Shown here piece by piece: positions 43,451 through 52,845 of a stretch of 64,000 nt of DNA (positions are counted from its first letter, which is position 1; each line of letters starts with the position of its first letter). Under the pieces are notes generated by a model. That model was not told where the DNA came from and made no database searches. It saw only the letters and a list, made by a program, of their open reading frames with translations. Location of the stretch: positions 1,240,001 through 1,304,000 of the forward strand of contig NZ_LT906482.1 of assembly GCF_900187105.1 (NCBI RefSeq). Reading direction: 5' to 3'. The position numbers and the translations under genes were made by a program. This stretch comes from Eikenella corrodens (GTDB lineage: Bacteria > Pseudomonadota > Gammaproteobacteria > Burkholderiales > Neisseriaceae).

Positions 43451-44413
43451 TTATTCGGGCTGTGGCCGGTAGTTATCCAGCAGATGCTCGATTTGTTGGA
43501 GGCAGGTGAGGGGGCGCAGTTGGGTGAAGAGGTGTACGGCTTGGGGGTGGGCGGTTTTCATCATACCGAGCCATTGTTTGAGGCGGGCTGCGGGGTAGGG
43601 CGTATCGCCTGCGTGTTGGCGGCAGAGCTGGAAGAAGCGGCGTATCCACACGAGATAATCGGCGAAACCGGCGGGCTGGGGCGGGAGGCCTTGGTTGTGG
43701 CGCTGGATTTGGCGGGCGAGATCGGGGGTGATGACGGCGCCGCGCCCGAGCATAACGTGTTGGCAGCCGCTGGTTTGGCGGATGGCGAGGTAGTCGGCCA
43801 GGCTGAATACGTCGCCGTTGGCGACGACAGGGATGTTGAGTGCTTGGCGGATGGGGGCGATTTGCTCCCAATGGGCAGGCGGGCGGTAGCCTTCGATTTT
43901 GGTGCGGGCGTGCACGGCCAGCGCGGAGGCGCCGCCCTGGGCGATGGCTTTGGCGCATTCGAGGGCGAGTGAGCCGTCTTCATAGCCGAGGCGCATTTTG
44001 GCGGTGAGGGGGATGTTTTCAGGTAGCCTTTGGCGCACGGTGGCGACGATTTGGCGGATGCGTTCGGGCTCGCGCAGGAGGATGGCGCCACCTTGGTGTT
44101 TGTTGACGGTGGGGGCGGGGCAGCCGAAGTTGAGGTCGATTTTTTGCGCGCCTGCGGCCACGGCGGCTTGGGCGTTGGCGGCCATGTTGTCGGGGTCGCT
44201 GCCGAGTAGCTGGAGGGTGCAGGGGGTGCCGGCGTGGGTGCGGCAGCTGTGATCGATTTCGGGCATGTGCCGCCGCCAGGTGGCGCGGGAGTGCAGGGTG
44301 TGGGTGATGCGGACGAATTCGGTAACGCATTCGCTGTAGCCGCCGATGTCGGTGAGCAGGCGGCGCATGACTGGGTCGAGCAGACCCTGCATGGGGGCTA
44401 AAATTAGGTTCAT
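43451..44413 (-). CDS. dusC: tRNA-dihydrouridine(16) synthase
   Basis: 320 residues. The FMN enzyme reduces uridine in the tRNA D loop using NADPH. The TIM barrel starts LILAPMQGLLDPVMRRLL. The catalytic Cys98 lies in LNFGCPAPTVNKHQGGA, and FMN contacts include LTAKMRLGYED near 136 and VVANGDVFSL near 194. The N-terminus and C-terminal domain resemble DusC (U16) more than DusA or DusB, but the position specificity is inferred. A DUS is embedded near 44017. Confidence 0.92.
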   Translation of the reverse strand: MNLILAPMQGLLDPVMRRLLTDIGGYSECVTEFVRITHTLHSRATWRRHMPEIDHSCRTHAGTPCTLQLLGSDPDNMAANAQAAVAAGAQKIDLNFGCPAPTVNKHQGGAILLREPERIRQIVATVRQRLPENIPLTAKMRLGYEDGSLALECAKAIAQGGASALAVHARTKIEGYRPPAHWEQIAPIRQALNIPVVANGDVFSLADYLAIRQTSGCQHVMLGRGAVITPDLARQIQRHNQGLPPQPAGFADYLVWIRRFFQLCRQHAGDTPYPAARLKQWLGMMKTAHPQAVHLFTQLRPLTCLQQIEHLLDNYRPQPE

Positions 44414-44426
44414 GGGGGGTATTTTA

Positions 44427-44465
44427 AGTTTTCAGGTAGCCTTTGAGATAGAGGCTACCTGAAAA
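44427..44465. repeat. Inverted DUS pair between dusC and an exported protein gene
   Basis: TTTTCAGGTAGCCT and AGGCTACCTGAAAAA around a short loop upstream of dusC and downstream of the 44551 gene. Confidence 0.55.
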
Positions 44466-44550
44466 ATTTGTGGCGAAGGTATTCCATGCCGTCACTGTTT
44501 GCTGGGCTTCAGTACAATCTGGGCAAGTTGTGTGCGCCTCGATTAGGCGG

Positions 44551-44994
44551 CTAGAGTATTTTCTGACTGCCTTCGAATACTTGGATGCTGTAATCGCACA
44601 CGCGGTCGATGCAGTGGGGCATGGTAATGGTGAGGGTGTATTGGCCGCTTTGGCGGGCATACCAGCCGAACATGGGGGAGGCATGGGGATCGGTGTCGGT
44701 GATAAGGGTGCGGCCGTCACGCAGCAGGGTGAGGTCGATGTTGTTGCATTGGCGGCTGCAATCGGCAAAGAAGGTGTAATGTTTGCCGGCACGCAGGTTG
44801 ATTTGCTGAGGTTTGGATTCGCCTTGGGACAGGCTGCCACGGAAATGTTCGTGCAGCCGGGCACGGCGGTCTTCCTTACGCACGATTTCGCGGTTCATCC
44901 GCTGCGCTTGCGGCAGCCAGTTGTCGGGTGCAGCTTGGGCAGCGACAGACAATAGCAGAATAGACAGAAGCGGGATAAGGCGGCGTGTGGGCAT
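44551..44994 (-). CDS. Exported four-cysteine protein, paralogue of the 45308 gene
   Basis: 147 residues with a signal peptide (LIPLLSILLLSVAAQAAP, cleavage near AQA). The mature domain has KHYTFFADCSRQCNNIDLTL, a YTLTITMPHCIDRVCDYSIQ segment and a terminal VFEGSQKIL. The four cysteines (DCSRQC and HCIDRVC) could form two disulphides. The fold looks like a beta sandwich, reminiscent of pre-peptidase C-terminal-type domains. Its paralogue lies 313 bases upstream in the same direction. Function unknown. Confidence 0.75.
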   Translation of the reverse strand: MPTRRLIPLLSILLLSVAAQAAPDNWLPQAQRMNREIVRKEDRRARLHEHFRGSLSQGESKPQQINLRAGKHYTFFADCSRQCNNIDLTLLRDGRTLITDTDPHASPMFGWYARQSGQYTLTITMPHCIDRVCDYSIQVFEGSQKIL

Positions 44995-45307
44995 GGTGGC
45001 GGGAACTTGCTGAAGTGGAAAATGGCAGGCTACCTGAAAGTGGCAGAGGGTGCGATTGAAAATAGCTATGGGGAAAAGTTACTTTGGTAAATGCTGGTGT
45101 TTGTGCGCATTATATTGGTACAAAATTTTATGAATATATTTATTTATTAATTTTTATGCTGAATTAAGAGTAAAGTTGAATGGTTCAGTCGTGTGGGTAC
45201 TTGACTAGATTAAGATTGCTGATGAGCTGATGTTGAATGTTCTTTTGAACATTCTGTAATAACAAACCGCCCGGGCTATGTGGCTCGGGCGGTTGAACTA
45301 TGCAAGA
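44995..45307. other. AT-rich region between the paralogous exported protein genes
   Basis: About 310 bases, markedly AT-rich (45095-45180). It contains a DUS near 45029, a perfect 8-pair stem-loop GAATGTTC-TTTT-GAACATTC at 45235-45254, and a terminator at 45265-45294. No gene seen. Confidence 0.6.
45265..45294 (-). terminator. Intrinsic terminator after the upstream paralogue
   Basis: AACCGCCCGGGC and GCTCGGGCGGTT form a 12-pair GC-rich stem (one G-T) with a 6-base loop. On the minus strand it is followed by TGTTATT. It lies 14 bases past the stop at 45308. Confidence 0.8.
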
Positions 45308-45769
45308 TTAGCGCATGGGGCGGGTGAAGGTGTCGTATACACGACGGGTACCTTCGAAAGCATGAACAGTGGCTTTACAGCCGTTGGCATCGTCGCAGTC
45401 TTTCATGCTCAACACGATGCGGTAGTTGCCGCTGCTGGGAGCTTGGAAAGTGAATAGGGGTTGGTTATCTGGCAGATTGTCGCCGGCTACGCGGGCGCCG
45501 TTGGCAGCCATCAGATTCATGTCCATGTTGTTGCAGCTGTCGTCGCAGTCGCCGAAGAAGGTGTAGAACTTACCGGCACGCAGGGTTACGGGCAGGGTGT
45601 GGGTGCGGCTTTGCTTCAGAGTAACCGGGCGCAAGAACAGCTCGCGGGCAGCGGGGTCGGCTGTGCTGACTACTTCGCGGTTGGTAGCGTGTTCGCTTTC
45701 GAAGTTGTTGGCCAGGGCGGCAGGGGCGGCTAGGGCGGCGATCAGAGCCAGGGTGGTGAGTTTCTGCAT
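45308..45769 (-). CDS. Exported four-cysteine protein, paralogue of the 44551 gene
   Basis: 153 residues with a signal peptide (LTTLALIAALAAPAALA, cleavage near residue 20). The mature part parallels the 44551 product: NREVVSTADPAARE, KFYTFFGDCDDSCNNMDMNL, NYRIVLSMKDCDDANGCKAT and VHAFEGTRRV. It has the same four cysteines (DCDDSC, DCDDANGC). Acidic loops around the first pair of cysteines could bind a cation, which is a guess. GGAG precedes the ATG. Function unknown. Confidence 0.78.
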   Translation of the reverse strand: MQKLTTLALIAALAAPAALANNFESEHATNREVVSTADPAARELFLRPVTLKQSRTHTLPVTLRAGKFYTFFGDCDDSCNNMDMNLMAANGARVAGDNLPDNQPLFTFQAPSSGNYRIVLSMKDCDDANGCKATVHAFEGTRRVYDTFTRPMR

Positions 45770-45819
45770 GGTGTCTCCTTATTGGTTGATGAGTTGTGCT
45801 ACTTGGGAAGGTTCACCAA

Positions 45820-45857
45820 AGACTACCTGAAAACGGTTTGGCTGTTTCAGGTAGTCT
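45820..45857 (-). terminator. Inverted pair of variant DUS after lpxA
   Basis: AGACTACCTGAAAAC and GTTTCAGGTAGTCT form a hairpin. Both arms carry the same change from the consensus (GAC for GGC, with GTC opposite), so pairing is preserved. It lies 11 bases past the lpxA stop. Confidence 0.65.
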
Positions 45858-45867
45858 TGGGGAAAGA

Positions 45868-46644
45868 TTAGCGAATGATACTACGTTGTGAGTCGGCAAG
45901 GAAGTCGCGCAACACGGCCAGCTCGAGCGCGGTTTGGGCGGCTTGGGCAATCTGGTTGCGGGCCTCTTCGTACGACAGGCCTTGGCGGTAGAGGGCTTTG
46001 TAGGCGTTTTTCACGTTGGTAATCTGTTCTGGCGTGAAGCCGTTGCGGCGCATACCTTCGCTGTTGATGCCGGCTGGCTCGGCACGGTAGCCGGCGGCCA
46101 TGAAATAGGGGGGAACGTCTTTGTGTACCCCGGCGGCGAAGGCGGTCATGGCGTAGTCGCCGATTTGGCAGAATTGGAACACGAGGGTGTAGCCGCCGAG
46201 GATGACATAGTCGCCGATTGTAACGTGGCCGGCGAGTGAGGCGTTGTTGGCGAAGATAGTATGGCTGCCGATCACGCAGTCGTGGGCGAGGTGGCAGTAG
46301 GCCATGATCCAGTTGTCGTCGCCGATTCGGGTTTCGCCGATGCCGGTTACGGTGCCGAGATTGAAGGTAGTGAATTCGCGGATGGTGTTGCCGTTGCCGA
46401 TAATCAGGCGGGTGGGCTCGCCGCGGTATTTTTTGTCTTGCGGTATGGCGCCCAGGCTGGCGAATTGGAAAATGCGGTTGTTTTCGCCGATGGTGGTGTG
46501 CCCTTCGATAACGGCGTGCGGGCCGATTTCGCTGCCGGCGCCGATTTGCACGTTCGGGCCGATGATGGTGTAGGCGCCGACTTTAACGCTGCTGTCGAGC
46601 TCGGCTTTGGGGTCGATAATCGCGGTGGGGTGGATTAGGGACAT
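45868..46644 (-). CDS. lpxA: UDP-N-acetylglucosamine acyltransferase
   Basis: 258 residues. LpxA adds the 3-hydroxyacyl chain to UDP-GlcNAc in the first step of lipid A synthesis. Left-handed hexapeptide repeats run through about residues 1-190 ([34 protein letters not shown]). The catalytic His lies in [15 protein letters not shown] near 125. The C-terminal helical domain starts [12 protein letters not shown]. It is the last gene of the bamA-lpx cluster. Confidence 0.97.
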   Translation of the reverse strand: MSLIHPTAIIDPKAELDSSVKVGAYTIIGPNVQIGAGSEIGPHAVIEGHTTIGENNRIFQFASLGAIPQDKKYRGEPTRLIIGNGNTIREFTTFNLGTVTGIGETRIGDDNWIMAYCHLAHDCVIGSHTIFANNASLAGHVTIGDYVILGGYTLVFQFCQIGDYAMTAFAAGVHKDVPPYFMAAGYRAEPAGINSEGMRRNGFTPEQITNVKNAYKALYRQGLSYEEARNQIAQAAQTALELAVLRDFLADSQRSIIR

Positions 46645-46762
46645 GGGGTTTCCTTGTGGCAGCGGGCTTTGCCGGGGGAGGCTACCTGAAAATGGTTCGG
46701 CACTAAATGCGGCGGATAGTTTGGCAGAGGCTACCTGAAAAGGTATTACCTATCTTGCCGGC

Positions 46763-47227
46763 TTATTTATCTACCGCGCGTTTGGCACACATGATGACGG
46801 CTTCAGCGGCGATTTGGCCGTCTACGGTGGCGGTGGCTTTGAATTTGCCGATGTCGCGTTTGTGGGTGATTACGTCCAGATGAATCTGCACTTGGTCGCC
46901 GGGCACGACTTGGCGTTTGAAGCGGGCTTCATCGATGCCAACGAAAAAGTAGATTTCGTTTTCTTTGCGCTCGCCCCGGCTGAGGATGGCGAGCACGCCG
47001 GCAGCCTGTGCCATGGCTTCGATAATCAACACGCCGGGCATCACAGGGAACTCGGGGAAGTGGCCTTGGAAAAACGGTTCGTTTACGGAAACGTTTTTAA
47101 TGGCAGTGAGGCTTTTTTCTTTTTCAAAACCGATCACGCGATCCAGCAGTAGGAAGGGATAGCGGTGCGGCAGCAGGCGTTGCAGGGTGCGCACGTCCAG
47201 CGGGAGTTCGATATTTTCGATTTGCAT
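46763..47227 (-). CDS. fabZ: 3-hydroxyacyl-[acyl-carrier-protein] dehydratase
   Basis: 154 residues, hot-dog fold. FabZ dehydrates 3-hydroxyacyl-ACP in fatty acid elongation and competes with LpxA for substrate. Catalytic His lies in LLPHRYPFLLLDRV near 21 and Glu in FPVMPGVLIIEAMAQ near 67. It lies 3 bases after lpxD and about 118 bases before lpxA, the conserved order. The larger gap to lpxA holds two DUS. Confidence 0.97.
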   Translation of the reverse strand: MQIENIELPLDVRTLQRLLPHRYPFLLLDRVIGFEKEKSLTAIKNVSVNEPFFQGHFPEFPVMPGVLIIEAMAQAAGVLAILSRGERKENEIYFFVGIDEARFKRQVVPGDQVQIHLDVITHKRDIGKFKATATVDGQIAAEAVIMCAKRAVDK

Positions 47228-47230
47228 GGG

Positions 47231-48262
47231 TTATTCCTTGTTTTCGGGATAGTTGATTGTGTTTTCCAGCGTTTTTACGCGGCGGTGCAGTTCGTTGAGC
47301 CGACGCAGGTGCACGGCATTTTTCACCCAGTCGCGGTGTGTTTGCAGCGGGTAGGAACTGGCGTAGTAGTCGGGCTGGTTGATGGAGGCGGCCACGAGGG
47401 TGCCGCCGCCAATGAAGGTGCGGTCGGCAACGTGGATGTGGCCGACAAACATGGCAGCACCGCCGATTTGGCAGTAGGCGCCGATATGGGTGCTGCCGGC
47501 AATGCCTACGCAGGCGGCGATGGCGGTGTGGGCGCCGATATGTACGTTGTGGGCAATTTGCACGAGGTTGTCGATTTTAGCGCCCTCGGCAATCACGGTA
47601 TCTTCGATTGCACCGCGGTCGATGGTGGTATTGGCGCCGATTTCCACGTCGTTACCGATTTCCACTCCGCCCACTTGCGGGATTTTGTACCAATGGTCTT
47701 GCGCCCAGGCATTGCCGAAGCCGTCGGCACCGATCACGGTGCCAGAGTGGATTTCCACACGTTCGCCGAGGCGGCAGCCGGCATAAACGGTTACGTTAGA
47801 GTGCAGCACGGTATGCTCGCCAAGCACACAGTTGGCTTCCACCACGCAGTTGGCCAGGATGCGGCAGCCTTCGCCCAGCACAACGCAGTCGCCGATGTAA
47901 ACGTTGGCACCGATTTCACAGCTATCGGGCACGATGGCACTTGCTTCCACCACGGCGCTGGGGTGAATGCCGGGGTTGGCGGCGGGAGCGGGGTGGAACA
48001 GGCGGGCGGTTTGGGCGAAATAGAGTTGCGGATTGTCGCACACAATCAGATTGCGGCCGGGCAGTTTGTCGGCCAATTTGTGGTGCACAATCAGCGCGCC
48101 GGCTTGGCTGGCAAGGGCTTCGGGCAGGTGTTTGGGGTGGGAAACAAAACTGATGTCGCCTTTTTGTGCGGCATGCAGCGGGGCAATACGGCTGATGGCG
48201 ATATCTTGCCCGGCAAGCGTGCCGCCCAAGGCGGCGATAATGTGGGAAAGCTGTTTCTGCAT
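47231..48262 (-). CDS. lpxD: UDP-3-O-acylglucosamine N-acyltransferase
   Basis: 343 residues. LpxD adds the second 3-hydroxyacyl chain in lipid A synthesis. A uridine-binding N-terminal domain (about 1-100) precedes hexapeptide repeats ([20 protein letters not shown]). The catalytic His is in [15 protein letters not shown] near 238. A C-terminal helix ([20 protein letters not shown]) follows. The next gene upstream is ompH across 72 bases with two DUS. Confidence 0.97.
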   Translation of the reverse strand: MQKQLSHIIAALGGTLAGQDIAISRIAPLHAAQKGDISFVSHPKHLPEALASQAGALIVHHKLADKLPGRNLIVCDNPQLYFAQTARLFHPAPAANPGIHPSAVVEASAIVPDSCEIGANVYIGDCVVLGEGCRILANCVVEANCVLGEHTVLHSNVTVYAGCRLGERVEIHSGTVIGADGFGNAWAQDHWYKIPQVGGVEIGNDVEIGANTTIDRGAIEDTVIAEGAKIDNLVQIAHNVHIGAHTAIAACVGIAGSTHIGAYCQIGGAAMFVGHIHVADRTFIGGGTLVAASINQPDYYASSYPLQTHRDWVKNAVHLRRLNELHRRVKTLENTINYPENKE

Positions 48263-48334
48263 TTTAACTTCGGTGAAGTTTCGCTTTCAGGTAGCCTGTT
48301 TTGCGGCAGGGAGGCCGGAATTTTCAGGTAGCCT

Positions 48335-48838
48335 TTATTGGTTGTTGAGAGCGCGAATAACTTGGTCGGTGATGTCGAATTTGCTGTTTACGTAGATAAC
48401 GTCTTGGATAATCAAGTCATAGCCGTCGCGCTGTGCCAGTTCGGTAATCACGCGGTTGGCATTTTGCTGCAGGGCAGCGAACTCTTCGTTGCGGCGCAGG
48501 TTGTATTCTTCAGTGAGCTGCGCGGCCTGACGGCGCAAATCCCTATCCAGGGCAATCAGCTGCTGCTCGGTGCGGCGGCGTTCGGCAGGGTTCAGGCGGC
48601 CTTGGTCGAGCTGGGTTTTCAGGGCAATGCCTTGATCACGCAGCCGTTGCAAAGCCTGCTGGCGCGCGCCGAATTCGTTTTGCAGGGTGGTTTGGATACG
48701 CTGCGCCTGGGTAGACTGCTGATACACGCGCTCGGTATCGATAAACCCCAGCTTTTGTACGCTGTCGGCAGCAGCATGCGATGCGATTAGCATCGCAGCA
48801 GCTGCCGCTGCCATACGGGGAAGATTAAGCTTCATCAT
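48335..48838 (-). CDS. skp: OmpH/Skp-family periplasmic chaperone
   Basis: 167 residues. A signal peptide (LPRMAAAAAAMLIASHAAA) is followed by LGFIDTERVYQQSTQAQRIQ and a long charged coiled-coil (about 45-115) that forms the tentacle arms of the trimer. The C-terminal beta strand region reads YDLIIQDVIYVNSKFDIT. Skp holds unfolded outer membrane proteins for delivery to the Bam complex. It lies 9 bases after bamA, consistent with co-expression. Confidence 0.93.
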   Translation of the reverse strand: MMKLNLPRMAAAAAAMLIASHAAADSVQKLGFIDTERVYQQSTQAQRIQTTLQNEFGARQQALQRLRDQGIALKTQLDQGRLNPAERRRTEQQLIALDRDLRRQAAQLTEEYNLRRNEEFAALQQNANRVITELAQRDGYDLIIQDVIYVNSKFDITDQVIRALNNQ

Positions 48839-48847
48839 CTACTTTCC

Positions 48848-51244
48848 TTAGAAAGTCGTGCCCAATTGGAATTGGAAACGTTGGATTTGGTCGTTATCCC
48901 GCCGACGCATCGGGTGGGCAAAACTGAATTTCATCGGGCCTAGCGGCGACAGCCAAGTCAGTGCTGCACCCACGGAATAGCGCAACTCGTTGCTGAAGGT
49001 AGAGCGGTGGTCTTGGCTGTAGTAGCCGTTGGTGCCGTAGGGGTTGGCAGAGCTGTAGGCACCTGTATTGTAGGTTTTGCCATCCCACACGCTGCCGGCA
49101 TCGGCAAACACGCTCAGGCGCACGGAGCGCTGGTCTTTCACGCCGGGGAAGGGGAAGAGCAGTTCGGCGGAGGCATAGGCTTTATAGGTGCCGCCGTAAT
49201 TAACGATATTGCGAGAGTTGCCGTAAATCTCGTACACCTTCGGGCCTAAAGAGCCGCTTTCGTAGCCACGCACGGAGCCCAAACCGCCACCATAGAAGTT
49301 GTTGAAGAAGGGAACGGAGGAGGTGCCCCCGTAGGAGCCGGCATAGCCCACTTCGCCGCCCAGCATCAGGGTGAAGCTCTTGCTTAAGGGGAAGAACCAG
49401 CGTTGGTCGTGGGTAAGGATGTAGTATTTCAAATCACCGCCGGGCAAGCCGAGGTCGGCATTGACGCTGGTGGTGTAGCCGCGGGTCGGCCACAGCGCGT
49501 CATCGGTTTTGTTGCGTCCCCAGCCGATATTGCCTTTGAGAATCCAGTTTTTCTCACCATGTTCTTGGAGGAACTGGCGGTAGCGGTAAGGTTGATAATT
49601 TACGTCGCCATGCAGCTTCACGTTCAGGTGTTCCACGGCGAGGCCGAAGTTTACGCGGTCGTATTCGGTAACCGGCACACCCATACGCGCACCCAAGCCG
49701 ATACGGGTGGTTTCGTAGTTGTTGGAGCTAGAGCTGGAGCTGGATTTGTAGGGCATGAAGCCGCGATAGTAGATGTCGTAGCCCAAGCTCACACCGTCGG
49801 GGGTGAAGTAGGGATCGGTAAACGATAGGGACGCGGTATTTTGGGTTTTGCCGCGTGCAATGCGGAAGTTGGCGGATTTGCCTGTGCCGAACAGGTTATC
49901 CTGTGCCACGCCGGCAGAGAGTACCAAGCCGGTGTCTTGTACCCAACCGGCAGCCACTTCCACCGAGCCGGTAGAGCGTTCTTTCACGGATACATCCACG
50001 TCCACTTGGTCGGGCGTATCGGGCAGCGGGCGGGTTTCCACTTTCACGTCGTCGAAATAGCCCAAGAGCTGGATACGGTCTTTGGAGCGGTTGAGTTTGG
50101 CTGAATCGTAGGGTGCAGCTTCGGTTTGGCGCATTTCGCGGCGGATAACGGCATCACGGGTTTTGTTGTTGCCGGAAATGTGGATTTGATTCACATAGTA
50201 TTTACGACCGGGATTTACCGTTAAAACGAAATCCACGATGTGATTGGCCTGGTCGGGCTGCGGCTGCACGCCCACTTGAGCCAGTGCATAGCCAGCCTGA
50301 CCCATACGGTCTTGGATAGCTTGCAGGCTTTCTACCATCTGCGAGCGGTTGTAGCGGCGGCCTTCACGCATTTTCAGCAGGGCTTCCAACTCTTCGCGCG
50401 GCACTTCGCGGGTGTCGCCTTCGATGCGCACTTTGCCCCAACGGTAACGTTCGCCTTCGTGTACTTTAATCCACAGCGTCTGTTCGGTACGGTCGGCGTT
50501 GTAGCGTACATCGGCATCCTGTACCCGACCTTCAAAGAAGCCTTCGTTTTGGTAGAAATCGGTGATGGATTGCAGGTCTTGACGGAATTTTTCGTCGGAG
50601 AAACGGTCGTCTTTGGAGAGCCAGCTCAACATACCGTGGCGATCCATCTGCATTTGACGGCGCAGAGTACGGTTGGAGAAGTGCTGGTTGCCTTCAAAGT
50701 CGATTTCTTTGATGTGGGTAGTAGGGCCTTCGTCGATTTTCAGCGTGATGTCCACGCGGTTACGCGAGAGGCGGGAAATCTCGGGGGTGATGGTGGCAGA
50801 GAGTTTGCCTTGGTTGGCATATTCCTGCTGCAGGCCGGCCACGGCTTGGTTTAGGATCGATTGGTTGAATGGCTGCGATTGGCCCAGGCCGAAGCTGTCG
50901 AGATTTTTCTTGATCGCGTCGCTGGGCAGGGTTTTGCCGCCGGTAACGGTGAGCGTGTTGATGATGGGGCGTTCCACCACGGTTAGCAACACTTGGTTGC
51001 CCATGGTTTCCACGCGCACGTCGTCGAATAGGCCGGTGGCATAGAGGTTTTTGATGATTTGTTCGCCTTCGCCATCAGTGAAGGTGCTGCCCACTTTAAC
51101 CGGCAGGTGGCCCAATACAGTGGAAGGGTCGGTGCGCTGCAGGCCCTCGATGCGGATATCTTGGATGGTAAACGGTGCGGCGGCCAGCGCCCAAGAAGAC
51201 AATCCGGCTGCAAACAAAGAGAAGGTAAGTTTGTTCAGTTTCAT
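48848..51244 (-). CDS. bamA: Outer membrane protein assembly factor BamA
   Basis: 798 residues. A signal peptide (NKLTFSLFAAGLSSWALA) precedes five POTRA domains (about 24-420; FTIQDIRIEGLQRTDPSTVL opens POTRA1) and a 16-strand barrel. Barrel features include FNNFYGGGLGSVRGYESGSL, with the VRGYE (VRGF-type) substrate-loop motif near 660, and a terminal Phe (FQFQLGTTF) that acts as the outer membrane assembly signal. It is essential for insertion of porins and PilQ-type secretins. It lies 3 bases after rseP. A Ser-rich loop (SSSSSSNNYE) sits near residue 520. Confidence 0.98.
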   Translation of the reverse strand: MKLNKLTFSLFAAGLSSWALAAAPFTIQDIRIEGLQRTDPSTVLGHLPVKVGSTFTDGEGEQIIKNLYATGLFDDVRVETMGNQVLLTVVERPIINTLTVTGGKTLPSDAIKKNLDSFGLGQSQPFNQSILNQAVAGLQQEYANQGKLSATITPEISRLSRNRVDITLKIDEGPTTHIKEIDFEGNQHFSNRTLRRQMQMDRHGMLSWLSKDDRFSDEKFRQDLQSITDFYQNEGFFEGRVQDADVRYNADRTEQTLWIKVHEGERYRWGKVRIEGDTREVPREELEALLKMREGRRYNRSQMVESLQAIQDRMGQAGYALAQVGVQPQPDQANHIVDFVLTVNPGRKYYVNQIHISGNNKTRDAVIRREMRQTEAAPYDSAKLNRSKDRIQLLGYFDDVKVETRPLPDTPDQVDVDVSVKERSTGSVEVAAGWVQDTGLVLSAGVAQDNLFGTGKSANFRIARGKTQNTASLSFTDPYFTPDGVSLGYDIYYRGFMPYKSSSSSSSNNYETTRIGLGARMGVPVTEYDRVNFGLAVEHLNVKLHGDVNYQPYRYRQFLQEHGEKNWILKGNIGWGRNKTDDALWPTRGYTTSVNADLGLPGGDLKYYILTHDQRWFFPLSKSFTLMLGGEVGYAGSYGGTSSVPFFNNFYGGGLGSVRGYESGSLGPKVYEIYGNSRNIVNYGGTYKAYASAELLFPFPGVKDQRSVRLSVFADAGSVWDGKTYNTGAYSSANPYGTNGYYSQDHRSTFSNELRYSVGAALTWLSPLGPMKFSFAHPMRRRDNDQIQRFQFQLGTTF

Positions 51245-51247
51245 GCT

Positions 51248-52600
51248 TTATCCCAATAAACGGGTGATATCGTTGAAAAAAGCCAGCAGCATCAGCATCA
51301 GCATCAGGGAGAGGCCGAGGCGCAATCCCCACATTTGCACATTGGTGCTAACGGGCTTGCCGCGAATCCATTCGGCGGCATAATACATTAAATGGCCGCC
51401 ATCTAAAACAGGAATCGGCAGCAAATTCAAAATCCCTAGGCTGATGCTCACCACGGCGAGGAATTCCAAATAATCCTGAATCCCGGCGGAGGCGGTTTTG
51501 CCGGCGTAGCTGGCGATGGTGATCGGGCCGGAAATGTGGCTTATGGAAGCCTGGCCGGTGAGTAGGCGGGCAAACAGGCGGCCGGTGAGCGTGGTGTAGG
51601 AAGACACGCGCTGCATGCCCATTTCGGCTGCGCCCAGCCAGGTGGGCTGGTAGCGGTAGGTGGCGCGAGTCATCCATTGTTGGTCGACTTCGGCTTCAAA
51701 ACCGGCATAGCCGTAGCGCTCGCCGTTGCGGTCTTCACGGCTGTCGGGGCGCAAGGCTACCTGAAGCGGTTTGCCGCCGCGCAAAATATCGATTGTCAGT
51801 TTGTCTTGCGGGTGTTGGCGGATGGTGGTGGTTAAATCCGGCCAAGTGTGCACGATTTGCCCGTTCACGGCCACCACGCGGTCGCCCTTGCGCAAACCGG
51901 CGCGCTCGGCAGGGGAGCCGGTCTGGATAGAGGCGAGCGTGGTGTTCAAGCGCAGGGCGGTGATACCGAACCAGCCGCTGCGTTTGGCCACGGCTTCCGC
52001 TTCCGGCGTGCCGGCGGCGTCGATGGTGCGCGTGGTTTGGCTGCCGTTGGCCTCGCGCACGGCTACCTGAACCTTGCCGGCTTCCAAATTCAGGATGATC
52101 TCCGATTGTGCGTCGCCCCAAGTGAGCACCTGCTTGCCGTTTACGGCGGTGATGGTGTCGCCCGGCTGAAAGCCTACTTTGGCGGCCAGTGTGTCGGGCA
52201 TCACCATGCCCACCATCGGGCGCACTTCCTGCACGCCGAAATAGCCGAAGGAGAAGGTGTAGAGCAGCACGGCCAGCGCCAGGTTGGTGAGCGGGCCGGC
52301 CGCTACCACCAGCATGCGTTTGAACGGGTGTTGCTTATCGAAGGCGTATGGCAGGTCGGCCTCGGCCACGTCGCCTTCGCGGGTGTCGACCATTTTCACA
52401 TAGCCACCCAGCGGAATCGGCGCCAAGCACCATTCGATATTGCGCCAGCGTTTGTTGAAAAACGGTTTGCCGAAGCCCACCGAAAAGCGCAGCACTTTGA
52501 TGCCGCACCAGCGCGCCACCAGCAAATGCCCAAGCTCGTGCAGGCTGACTAAAATCAGGATGGCAACGATAAACGCGCCGAGTGTGTGCAAAAGAAACAA
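51248..52600 (-). CDS. rseP: Site-2 zinc metalloprotease RseP
   Basis: 450 residues. The HELGHLLVARW motif near residue 21 provides the HExxH zinc site, and NLLPIPVLDGGHLM near 397 provides the second-site LDG motif. Two PDZ-like domains lie between (GFQPGDTITAVNGKQVL near 145, GLRKGDRVVAVNGQIVH near 240). Four or more membrane helices are visible. RseP cleaves anti-sigma factors and signal-peptide remnants within the membrane. DUS sequences are embedded in the coding region near 51753 and 52060. Confidence 0.96.
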   Translation of the reverse strand: MFLLHTLGAFIVAILILVSLHELGHLLVARWCGIKVLRFSVGFGKPFFNKRWRNIEWCLAPIPLGGYVKMVDTREGDVAEADLPYAFDKQHPFKRMLVVAAGPLTNLALAVLLYTFSFGYFGVQEVRPMVGMVMPDTLAAKVGFQPGDTITAVNGKQVLTWGDAQSEIILNLEAGKVQVAVREANGSQTTRTIDAAGTPEAEAVAKRSGWFGITALRLNTTLASIQTGSPAERAGLRKGDRVVAVNGQIVHTWPDLTTTIRQHPQDKLTIDILRGGKPLQVALRPDSREDRNGERYGYAGFEAEVDQQWMTRATYRYQPTWLGAAEMGMQRVSSYTTLTGRLFARLLTGQASISHISGPITIASYAGKTASAGIQDYLEFLAVVSISLGILNLLPIPVLDGGHLMYYAAEWIRGKPVSTNVQMWGLRLGLSLMLMLMLLAFFNDITRLLG

Positions 52601-52845
52601 ACAAGAAGCTCCTTGAAGCAGGCGAATCGGATGCAGGCTACCTGAAAAAGGGAATGCCGCATTTTCAGGTAGCCTCAGCCGCCAATCGGCTGCAGGAAGA
52701 AAAACGTAATTGTAATGGAAACAGAGGTTCCCGACAAAGCCTGCGCCAATGGCTAAGGCGCCTCATGTCTGCCTGCCGTATTGGCTTGCCTTGCCGTATT
52801 TGCCGCATTACTCATGCGGCTTGCTGCCTGGCATGAAAAAGATGT
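52601..52845. other. Spacer between dxr and rseP with an inverted DUS pair
   Basis: About 245 bases. An AGGCTACCTGAAAA at about 52636 and an inverted copy near 52662 form a hairpin candidate. The spacer separates two genes that are normally contiguous, and part of it may be the shared promoter of the rseP-bamA-lpx genes. No gene seen. Confidence 0.5.
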
